DNA from: Trichobilharzia szidati
Taxonomy: Eukaryota > Platyhelminthes > Trematoda > Strigeidida > Schistosomatidae
Length of the DNA: 64,000 bases
Assembly: GCA_944472155.2 (NCBI GenBank)
Contig: OX235277.1
Span: 35,040,804-35,104,803, forward strand
Direction: 5' to 3'
Part shown: positions 12,001-24,000 of the stretch, piece by piece
Numbering within the stretch: the first letter of the stretch is position 1
Layout: each line of letters opens with the position of its first letter
Program-made: the position numbers and the translations under genes
Notes under the pieces: model-generated
What the model was told of the DNA's origin: nothing
The model's input: only the letters and a program-made list of their open reading frames with translations
The model's database searches: none

Positions 12001-15000
12001 AAGACCATTGGAACTCTCTGAAGGTGGTTTTTAACAAAACGTGTTCAACGGTTTTAGGAAGAAAGAAGAGACAAGACAAGGAATGGCTCTCAACGGACAT
12101 TTGGAAGCTAATAGAGGAGAGGAGAATGGTGAAAGAGAAAATGATTCAATGCAATGACGGACAAGAGAAAGAGACACTGAGCTCAACTTACACAGCACTG
12201 GACAAAGAAGTGAAGAAGAGTGCCAGGAAGGACAAAAGATAATTCTACGACAACCTGACCACTGAAGCTGAGAAGGCAGCAGGCAAAAGGGACCTGAGGA
12301 CATTATATCAGATAACCAGGTCTCTATCCAGGAAGAGATCAACACAAGTGAAACCTATAAAAGAGAGCCAAGGGAACCCAATTACCAAGGAAGAAAGACA
12401 GATTAAACAATGGGCGGATCACTTCAAAGGACTCTTGAACCGACCACCACCTGTAACCCATCCAGAAATACCAACGACAGCGCGTACACAGCTGAAAGTT
12501 GACACCAATCCTTCAACGAAAGCTGAAGTCTTAAATGCAATCAAGCTTCTGAAAGCTGGAAAAGCAGTTGGACCAGATGGAATAACCCCGGAAGCACCGA
12601 AAGCGGACGCAGAGACGACAGCAGATATGCTGACTCCATTATTACAAAACGTCTGGAAGGAGGGGAAGGTGCCTACTGACTGGAGGAAAGGTTACCTTGT
12701 GAAACTACCAAAGAAGAGTGACTTGGGACTCTGCAAGAACTGGCGAGGAATCATGCTTCTGTCGACGCCAAGTAAAATTCTGAGTCACATCATCCTGGAG
12801 AGGATAAAGGACGTACTGGATACAGAACTCCGACCAGAACAAGCTGGATTCAGGAAAGGCAAATCATGTTCTGACCGAATTGCAGCTCTACGCATCACCA
12901 TCGAACAAAGCATAGAATGGCAACCAAACCTCTACCTCAACCTTATAGACTTTGAGAAGGCCTTCGACAGCGCTGACCGCGAAGTAATTTGGAAACTACT
13001 CGAGTACTACGGCGTACCCCAAATATTCATCAACCTTATTCAACAGCTGTAAGACAACGGCACATGTCAAGTGATCCACAACGGAAAACTCAGCGAGGCG
13101 TTTGGAGTAAACACTGGAGTCAAACAAGGGTGCTTATTATCACCAAAGATATTCCTAATTATGGTGGACTGGATTATGAGTTAGACAGTGGGAAATGAGA
13201 AGACAGGGATATCCTGGACCGACGTGAAGAACCTAGAAGACCTGGATTTCGCGCGTGGATGATTTATGTTTGATGTCTCACAAAATCGAAGAATTACAAG
13301 CGAAAACCGACAAACTGGTCGAAGAAGCAGTGAAGACAGGACTCCAGGTGAAAAAAGACAAGATGGAGGTTTTGAAAATAACCGACCAACAACGACAACA
13401 GCAGCAGCAACATCCAGAGCCAATCACCATCAACGGGAGGGATTTAAAAGAGGTTACTTCATTCACTTATCTAAGGAGCATTGTCTCAACAACAGGAGGA
13501 ACGGACAAGGATGTCAAATGGAGAATCGGGAAGGCGAGAAACACATTCATCAACCAGAAACCAATCTGGAAATCTTCGTCACTCAGCATCAACAACAAAA
13601 TTCGGATTTTCAATACAAACTTCAAGTCAGTTCTTCCATACGGATCAGAAACTTGGCGAGTCACAAAGAACATTTCCAACAGGTTACAGACCTTTATCAA
13701 CAGCTGTCTTCGTTCTATACTCAAGATCAGATGGCCGGAACGAATCACCAACAAGAAAATATGGGAACAAACAAAACAAGAACCAATCGCTCAAAAAATA
13801 TGCAGGAGAAAGTGGAGATGGATTGGACACTCTCTGAGGAGGCCGCTAAGTGACATCGTGCGTCAGACCCTCGAGTGGAACCCGAAAGAGAAGCGGTGAA
13901 TGAGACGTCCAAGGGTGACATCGAGGAGATCATGTGAAGAGGAGCTGGAACAGTATGGACTAACACGGATGCAGGTGAAAAGTACAGCACAAGAGAGAAA
14001 CAAGTGGAGGCGTGCAGTTGAAGCCCTATGTACCACTAGTAGACCTAAGGTAACAAAAATAACAATAATAAAATGTCCACAAAATGATTTCCACCATTTT
14101 GTATTCTGCATTAAATTTTCGCTTCATTGTACCAGTTCAAAGGTCAGTGGGGTTTGCTTCTTCTGTATCGGCTTCGACGCTAAATTTTCCTGATCCAGAA
14201 ATATATGTCTCGTATTCTGAACAGTCAATTTTTTGTCTCGACTTGTCTCCGGTCTCAGGAGGACGAGTGTTTTCACAGTGGCAGGAGAAACACTAACGTT
14301 CGTGTACAGCGCAACTCATGTAGCCGGTATCTTAATTAGAGTAAATGGAAAACAAGATATTTAAGACGCTGAAATACCTCTTTGTGTTTTTACTTGCTTC
14401 AGTGTATTTCTTACAGTTTATTTCCGTTATTTTCATTATAACTACCCTTACTTATCTCTCACGGAAGAAAATTCATTTAAGCGATCAAAAATAAGTAAAA
14501 AGTGAATGTAAAGTAGGTGATCCCGGAGATAAGAGAAAAAACTCACCTCAAACCCACCAATGAATATTATCCCTCATAAAATAAGGAGAGTATACTTGCA
14601 AACGATCCGTTAACAAGTGACATGAGTGAAAGTTAAATGTACTCACCTGATGGCGCTGACTCGACTTTTTCTTCCTCGATGTTTGACGGCGGTGGAGATT
14701 CTGGAAAAGAAAGCAGTGTGGGAAGTTCAGTGAGTGATTTATCGGCATATCAAGGTTGGAACCACGGCAGGTGTCTACGTATATTCGTCTAATGCCTAGT
14801 CTCTCTCAGTAAACGCCTCCATTTCTTTCATTCGGCCAACAATCAATCAGTTGACATTTGCTTCATCATCACATCGTGTTAGAACTCTACCGAATATAAT
14901 GGTGGTATTCTCAAACACCTTGATTCTCTTCCCTCTCATCTGTCATCCTCAAGCCGAAATAATCGCTTCCACCCACATTCAGAATACATCTCTAGTCCTT

Positions 15001-18000
15001 GGTCAAGCCTTGCACACAGATGTACGACGAGAACATGTGTGATGTGACTATCGGAACTGCAATCAACTTGCAGATTGCATACTGACTGCATCGCTCAGTT
15101 CACAAATCACAGATGTCACTACTCACCAGTTCAGTCTCACGAGTAGTGACACATTGCAGACAAATGACGCCATCTGTCTCCGGCTCAATCTCTCTCTCTC
15201 TCTCTCTTTCTCTCGCTTTATCCAACTCTATCTGCATCTCTGACTTTTTCAGTTATTGGTGAGAAATGAAGTGGACTCACGTGTCGTGGTTTCTACAGGC
15301 GACGCCATCTCCTTCGCCGTGGTAACTGCAGCTTCTGAAGAAGGTGAAAATCACATGCATCCGAATTAGAAATCGACAAATGCATCATTTTATGTAAGGA
15401 GGTTGACTTGACCTCCAGGATATCGTCACGTCGCTCTGTGTATACTTGTTCACGTGAGATGTCTGGAGCGTGTTCAGTCTTCCTGTGTCGGTGGGTGGGT
15501 GGTTGGCTGGGTGTATACAGTGTTACTGTCACTTGTTGAAAATCACATCATTCCCGTGGTTAATGATTTCCACTTCGACTGTGTATTCACGTATATTCCT
15601 CTAATGCCTAGTCTCTCTCAGTAAACGCCTCCATTTCTTTCATTCGGCCAACAATCAATCAGTTGACATTTGCTTCATCATCACATCGTGTTAGAACTCT
15701 ACCGAATAGAATAGTGGTATTCTCAAACACCTTGATTCTCTTCCCTCTCATCTGTCATCCTCAAGCCGAAATAATCGCTTCCACCCACATTCAGAATACG
15801 TCCCCACTCCTTAGTTCAGGCTTGCACACAGATGCAAGATGACAACATGTGTGATGGTACTATCGGAACTGCAATCAACTTGCAGATTGCATACTGACTG
15901 TATCGCCCATTTCACAAATCACAGATGTCGCTACTCACTTGACAATGGCTCAAGTCAATGAGTCTATGATTTTGGGTATCATTTTGTTTAACTGTACTTA
16001 ACTGTGATATCATTATTGTTGTTTTCGCCTGTTACGCTTCTTGTTGTGAATTATTTTCCTATGCTGCTGTTGTTGCGATTGTTTTATTCCTTGTTTTCCT
16101 GGTTTTAATAGGAGCAACCCACAAGGTCATTTTTCCCCCAACTATAATTTAATGTAACAATCCCCGTCTCAGGCGTGAGCCTAGCAACCTCACCGTGTAA
16201 ACAAAGTTGCTGCAGAAACTTCAGCACGATGAAAAATCTGTGTGGGGACATGGAATGTCCGCACTATGTACGAGATTGGCAAAGCTGCCAAGATCGCAAA
16301 CGAAGTGAAAAGATACGGAATTCAAGTACTGGGGATATGTGAAAGCAGATGGAACGGGAATGGACTCACCAAATTGCCAACGGGTGAATCAGTGATCTAC
16401 TCAAGTCACTCAGAGGATAACCACATGCACACCGAGGGCGTGGCTATCATGATGTCACCAACGGGAACGAAGACACTGATGCAATGGGAGGCTATCTCGC
16501 CCAGGACAATGACCGCCAGATTCAACTCCAAGGGGAGGAAAGTTTCAGTTATACAATGCTATGCACTCACAAATAACGCAGATCTCGAGAAGAAAGAAGA
16601 GTTTTACAGGTAATTACAGACAACAATGGATAATACTCCAGTTGGTGACATTAAAATACTTATGGGAGACATGAAAGCCAAACTGGGATCAGACAACACA
16701 GGAAGGGAACTCATCATGGGTAGGGATTCTCTTGAAGAAATGAATGAAAACGGAGAACTCTTCGCCGACTTCTGCGCCTTCAATGAACTAGTGATTGGTG
16801 GCAGGGTATTCAAACACAAGGATATCCACAAGGCTACATGGGTATCACCAGATGGGCGATCCAAAAACCAAATTCACTTCATCTCAATCTCAAGGAAGTG
16901 GAGGCGCAGCCCACTGGACACAGAAGTAAGGAGAGGAGCAGACGTTGGCTCAGACCACTACCTCGTACAAGGGACAATCCAAATGAAATTAAAAGATTTC
17001 AGAGAAACAGGAGCTGCAGATAGACCACAAGTCAAGTCCAACACCCAAAAACTGAAGGACGAGGACACAAAGGACATCTTCAATGCAAGCATAAAGGATA
17101 AAGCGGAGACACAAATCAACACTGGCGAAGAGGTCAGCGTCGAAAAGCACTGGAACAACTTGAAAACAGTGTGGAGTCAAACTTGCATGGAAGTTCTAGG
17201 TAAAAAGAAGAGACAGGACAAACAGTGGTTCACTACGGACACTTGGAGACTGATAGAAGAGAGAAGGATGGTGAAACAAAAGATTCTCCAGTGCACCGAC
17301 GAGCAACAAAAACAGGATTTGAATGCAAGCTACAAGACACTGAACAAAAAAGTAAAGAAGAGTGCCAGAGAAGACAAAAGAAAATATTATGAAGCCATGG
17401 CAAGTGAAGCAGAACAAGCTACAGGCAAAGGAGACCTCGCAACACTCTACCAAACTACTAGGTACCTATCGGGCAAAGGGTTGACACAAATTAAGCCGGT
17501 GAAGGAAGACAGTAGAAAGTCACTCAACAAAGAAGTGGAGTAAAGGAAACACTGGGCTGAACACTTCAAAAGACTCCTTTATCGACCACCACCTACAACG
17601 CGCCCAGCAATACCAACAACGGAAACAGAGCTACCAGTGAACACCAACCCCCCGACGAAATCAAAAGTCCTGATGGCAGTCAAGATGCTTAAAGCTGGAA
17701 AAGCAGCAGGACCAGATGGAATCCCAGCAAAAGCATTGAAAATGGACCTAGAGACAACAGCGGACTTGATGACGCCTCTACTGGAGAAGGTGTGGAAAGA
17801 AGGCAAAGTATCCGAGGAGTGAAAGAAAGGATACTTATTCAAACTACCAAAGAAGGGAAACTTATGTCAATGCAAGAACTGGCGCGGAATCATGCTCCTG
17901 TCCATCCCAAGCGAAGTCCTAAGCCACATCATCCTGGAGCGAATCAAATGCACCGAACTGGATGAAAAACTTCGACTGGAACAGGCTGGATTCAGGAGAA

Positions 18001-21000
18001 ACAAGTCGTGTATTGATCAGATCGCCACATTACGGATCATCATTGAACAAAGCCTGGAATGGCAGTCACCTCTGTATCTCAACTTCATCAACTTTGAAAA
18101 GGCCTTCGACAGCGTCGATCGAGAGGTGCTTTGGAAAATACTTCGCTACTATGGGGTGACACCGACAATTATACATCTCATCCAACAGCTATACGACAAT
18201 GCTGCATGCCAAGTAATCCACAACAGGAAACTTACGGAATCTTTCGAAGTGAGGACAGGAATAAGACAAGCTGGCTGCCTACTATCGCCAATGAGTTTCC
18301 TGATTGCAGTAGACTGTATAATGCGACAGACAGCGGGCAATGAAGAAACAGGTATAAAATGGACTCACACAAAAAACTTGGAGGATCTGGACTTCACCGA
18401 TGATATATGTCTGATTTCCCACAAACTGGAAGATGTGCAAGCGAAAAGCAACAAATCGGCAGAAGAAGCATCAAAGATAGGACTTCAGGTGAACATAGAG
18501 AAAACAGAGGTGATGAAGATTCCTGGACAAGAGCAACAACAACAGACAACGATCAGCATAAATGGGAGGAACGTGAAAGAAACAACCTCTTATACCTACC
18601 TGGGAAGCATCGTTTCAACTACAGGCAGACGGAACTGACGAGGATATCAAAGCAAGAATCGGAAAAGCAAGACAAGCTGTCACTGCTCTCAAGTCTGTGT
18701 GGTGGTCAACAACACTCAGCATCAAAAATAAGATCCGGATTTTCTACTTCAATGTGAAGTCAGTGCTACTATACGGATCAGAGACTTGCCGCATCATAAA
18801 AAGCATCTCAAACAAACTACAGACCTTCATTAACAGCCGTCTTCGCTCAATATTCAAGATCAGATGGCCGGCCAGAAAAGATCAACAACAGGGATCTCTG
18901 GGAGCGAACCAACTAGGAACCGATTGTGAAACAAATAGGCAGGAAGAAATGGAGATGGATTGGCTGGACATACTCTGAGGAAACCATCAAGTGACATCAC
19001 GAGACAAGCCATCGCTCGAGTGGAACCCGAAAGGGAAGAGGCGAGTTGGTCGTCAGTGCGAGGGTGACTTGGAGGAGGTCATGTGAAGAGGAGATGAAAA
19101 CGAGTGGGCAGACGTGGAGCCAGGTGAAGACGCTAGCAGAGAACCGAACGCAGTGGAGACGCATGGCTGAAGCCCTGTGTTCCTCAAGGAATTAAAGAAA
19201 ATAATAAAATAATATAATACTACTCACCTATCCAATATCAGGAGTGAAGAGTGACACATTGCAGACAAATCACGCCATCTCTCTCTCCCTTTCTCTCTCT
19301 CTGTGCGTCTTTTCAGTCATTGGTGGGAAATGAAATGAACTCACGTGTCGTGGTTTCTACAGCCGACGCCATCTCCTTCTCCGTGGTAACTGCAGCTTCT
19401 GAAGAAGGTGAAAATCACATGCATCCGAATTAGAAATCGACAAATGCATCATTTTATGTAAGGAGGTTGACTTGACCTCCAAGATATCATCACGTCGCTC
19501 TGTGTATACTTGTTCACGTGAGATGTCTGGAGCGTGTTCAGTCTTCCTGTGTCGGTGGGTGGGTGGTTGGCTGGGTGTATACAGTGTTACTGTCACTTGT
19601 TGAAAATCACATCATTCCCGTGGTTAATGATTTCCACTTCGACTGTGTATTCACGTATATTCGTCTAATGCCTAGTCTCTCTCAGTAAACACCTCCATTT
19701 CTTTCATTCGGCCAACAATCAATCAGTTGACATTTGCTTCATCATCACATCGTGTTAGAACTCTACCGAATAGAATAGTGGTATTCTCAAACACCTTGAT
19801 TCTCTTCCCTCTCATCTGTCATCCTCAAGCCGAAATAATCGCTTCCACCTACATTCAGAATACATCCCTACTCCTTAGTTAAGGCTTGCACACAGATGCA
19901 AGATGACAACATGTGTGATGGTACTATCGGAACTGCAATCAACTTGCAGATTGCATACTGACTGCATCGCCCAGTTCACAAATCACAGATGTCACTACCC
20001 GCATAACCAATATCAAGAGTGGAGAGTGACACATTGCAGACAAATCACGCCATCTCTCTCCCGCTCTTTCTCCCTCTCTCGCTTTTTCCAACTTTATGTG
20101 TAATTTTGACTATTTCAGTTATTCGTGAGAAATGAAATGAACTCACGTGTCGTGGTTTCTACAGCCGACGCCATCTCCTCCGCCGTGGTAACTGGATCTT
20201 CTGAATAAAGTGGAAATCACAAGTATGGGAATTAGGAATCGACAAATGCATCAATTAATCTTTGTTACATTATCTTTCCTTTACATTTCATTAATTTTTG
20301 TCTCGTCAATTGGTTACATTTTGTTGTCTTCATTTCTTTGTTGCCTTGTTTATTTTGAATTGTTTCAATTTTACATGTGTTTATGTATCCGATTCGTTAT
20401 TACATTGTGACTAGACTTGTTAGACCATTGTTTGCTTATTTTTCTTTTGCGCCCTACAGGTATGTTCTATCCATTCTGAATTTTCATGTGAAACTTGCTG
20501 CCGTCATGGAACCACTGTGACGCAAGGAGTAACTCAAATCTGTTTTGTGCTTTCTCTGTACTTTTAAACGGTATCCAGTAAAATCACAGCAAGAATCGAA
20601 CACAATGCCTTCAAACTACGGGGTATGTTCACAGGCGATTGCTTCATTGAGGTGGATTTCAGTGGCAGGACCATCAATTATAAATATTGTGCACGCGTAT
20701 GTCTTCCGTTTGTTTCATCCAGTCAGTTCATCGGTTACATTCTGGACTCACCAATGTTTATTTCTTCTTCTTCTTCTTCCTCTTCTTCTCCTGGACTTTC
20801 ATGTTGTTCCTGACTTCCTGCAAAAAGTGTTTCCTGGTTTAATTTATACATGTTACTATTTCTACTTATGCAGACAACATTTCATTTTCAATCATTTCCA
20901 CTCTCTCTCTCTCTTTTATCTGATCCCCGACATCGTTGTAGGCTACTGACATGATTAAGTGTGCAGTGTGTCTCCTGCAAATATACTGAGTATTTCATCA

Positions 21001-24000
21001 TTGGGTTTATTGGCGAAGAGGAGGAATGGAAAGAATTTTTTTATTTATTCTGCATCGGCTTCGACGCTAAATCTTCCTGATCCAGAAATATATGTCTTGT
21101 ATTCTGAACAGTCAATTTTTTGTCTCGACTTGTCTCCGGTCTCAGGAGGACGAGTGTTTTCACAGTGGCAGGAGAAACACTAACGTTCGTGTACAGCGCA
21201 ACTCATGTAGCCGGTATCTTAATTAGAGTAAATGGAAAACAAGATATTTAAGACGCTGAAATACCTCTTTGTGTTTTTACTTGCTTCAGTGTATTTCTTA
21301 CAGTTTATTTCCGTTATTTTCATTATAACTACCCTTACTTATCTCTCACGGAAGAAAATTCATTTAAGCGATCAAAAATAAGTAAAAAGTGAATGTAAAG
21401 TAGGTGATCCCGGAGATAAGAGAAAAAACTCACCTCAAACCCACCAATGAATATTATCCCTCATAAAATAAGGAGAGTATACTTGCAAACGATCCGTTAA
21501 CAAGTGACATGAGTGAAAGTTAAATGTACTCACCTGATGGCGCTGACTCGACTTTTTCTTCCTCTATTTTTGACGGCGGTGGAGATTCTGGAAAAGAAAG
21601 CAGTGTGGTAAGTTCAGTGAGTGATTTAGCAGCATGTCGGTGTTGGAATCCCGGCTGGTGTGTACTGTTGTGTAGTTCCAATTTTGAACGAAATGTCTAT
21701 CAATTTCTCCCTTGTTTTCAGTGGTACTCTTACTGATGTTTGCTGATGATTACATTCTCCAATCAATCAATCAATCAGTCAATTTACACTGCACTCATCC
21801 TTATCGTGACGACAGAGATTGTGTCAGGTGGATATCAAGCCTGTCTGAGGATTGTTGATGGCGATTTCGCCCGAAATGTGAGGTGTTCGCGAGTGATGAT
21901 TCAGTGAGTGCGATGAACCACTCAGATATGATACAACAAAACTTGGGCACTGTGGTAGAGTATAATTCCATAATGGATAAGATTTTATTTTGATAAATCA
22001 CACAGTGTAGTACAGTTATATTAACTGATGACGTTTCGAGCACAAACTATTGCTCATAATCATATCAATATCATATGAGCAATAGTTTGTGCTCGAAACG
22101 TCATCAGTTAATATAACTGTACTACACTGTGTGATTTATCAAAATAAAATCTTATTCATTATGGAATGATACAACAAACACCTACACTCGGAGAGATTGT
22201 ATGTGTCGTGGTCGGTGTTTCTTTGCTAACTGCCTGTTAGCGCTTTTAGTCCCATATTGTTTTACTTATTTTTCTGTACCCTTTTGGTTTTTCGGTGGTA
22301 TTTAATTTGTTATTCTTTCTTACCTTGTTAGAAATTCGGACTAATTTTGTTCAAGTTTTCATTTTGTTTGTTATTTTATTGGGCATTTTTGTGTATATCC
22401 TCGTCTGATTGTGACAATTTTGATAGTTGTCGTTCGGTGCTAATTGTGTTGTTTCGCTTATCTTCCTTGTCCACAATCTGTTTTGCGGTTCTTCTCAGTT
22501 TTCTGTTGTTGCTTGTGCTGCTAGATGAAACGTCATTAGAATAATTTTCCTCATATTATAATCTGTGAAGTCATATCTCTGTTTTCCTTGACTTAGTTCA
22601 ATGCAACATTTCTATAGGCTTTTTGCGGTATAATTTTCATGCACAACATTTCGACTTTTGCTAACTACAATTTTCGCTATTATTTTTCCCAGTTGACATT
22701 TTCACTCTTCCATCTCTTTTCCTCAATCAGATTGCTGAATTCAGGTTTCTTTCAAAATTGTTTTCGTTTCTGATTTTACTGCTACTTCTCGCCTACTTTT
22801 CTCACATTTCATAGGTTGGTTATATTCTCCTGACTGCTATTTGTGGAGCTTTGATTTCAACTCTGTTTTATCCTGTTTGTTGTCTTTTAAATCTTAACCA
22901 TCTATCAACTAAATCGACATTTTCCTCTTCAGACATTCCAACACTGACCACCTTCTGTCGAATCACTATAAATATACATCACAAGCACCGACCAGCGTCA
23001 TAGGTAATCCAGTCACCAGTGAGAGTCAAAATAATTTTATAGTTTTGGCTTGTAGGGTTTTGAATGATCACGAGTTGACAACAAATACAGGAGAATTAGA
23101 AGACGTGGTAGTTCAGTAACCAGGAGGCGTTGATTCGAACCTCGATGAGTGCGTACTGATCGAGAGTTCCAAACAAGAAGCAAACAGATGTTCATTGCTC
23201 CCTGGTTTTCCAACGGCTCTTCAACTGATGCCAACTAGTGGTCAGACGTGTAGCCAATCACATACCTGCAAACCAACACTTACTCGTTTTCCTCTATGTA
23301 ACCGTTATTTACGTTTTCACTTCTACTTATTCTGTCTCTACACTTGGTTTCTCTGTGATATTCGTTACAAGTGATCTCAATTTAGAAAGATACATACAAA
23401 TAAAGTGTAATTATATTTCAATAGTTCACACACGATGATAGGTTTTGTGTTTTCGGTAATATTTCGAACAAAATAACTGCCTCTGTTCACACCAACTGTT
23501 TGAAATGTTTTGTTGTTTAATTCACACATTTATGGTTTGTACTCAAATATATCTAGTTTATTTTTTGTTCATTCATTTTTGTGTATTCAGAATTATATTA
23601 CCGAAATGCAAAACAATTACCATTGTGTGTAAACCATCGAAATTTAATTATACTTATTTGATCTATTCCACAATGCTCAAACATCTTACTGATACCTAGA
23701 TACCTACCATCTCGGCATGAGTGCATTGATTATGTACACACGAGGGAGAGAAAATCTTTTGTATTACCCTGTACTGTACACCTCTGCACACAATATTACA
23801 TCATATCTAGTGTTATCATTGAAATGATTTTAGGCTTCAGATACTATTTTAGTAAATATTTAATTTTAGAACAAGACGTATAAGTGAACAATGTTCTTTT
23901 CAATTAGATCTTCTTCAGGCTTTACGCTACTTCACATAGATTTAGATATAAAAATTGCAATCTAACATTATCGAGAGTTGGAAACATTTATTTCCCGATA

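Larger units (their letters stand above)
10824..14073 (+). mobile_element. RTE-clade retrotransposon, element 2 (inactive duplicate of element 1)
   Basis: Equals element 1 at a fixed 5,553-base offset, with the same stops and frameshifts and the same flanks. It was therefore copied by segmental duplication rather than by its own insertion. Confidence 0.85.
9500..15050. repeat. Stalk cassette with RTE, duplicate A2
   Basis: Nearly identical to A1. A third, shorter cassette without the RTE lies at about 19,990-21,590. Confidence 0.88.
15939..19219 (+). mobile_element. RTE-clade retrotransposon, element 3, apparently full length
   Basis: Flanked by the direct repeat CTACTCAC (15,931-15,938 and 19,220-19,227), consistent with a target-site duplication. 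It has a 5' untranslated part of about 300 bases, an endonuclease/RT region and a short A/T-rich tail (AATAATATAATA). It is antisense in the gene 1 intron between the two AAV exons. Confidence 0.8.

Noticed and set aside
22021..22110. Possible hammerhead ribozyme (CTGATGA and CGAAACG both present in the palindrome)
   Set aside because: The two motifs are simply complementary arms; the bases between them do not form the required stem II spacing.
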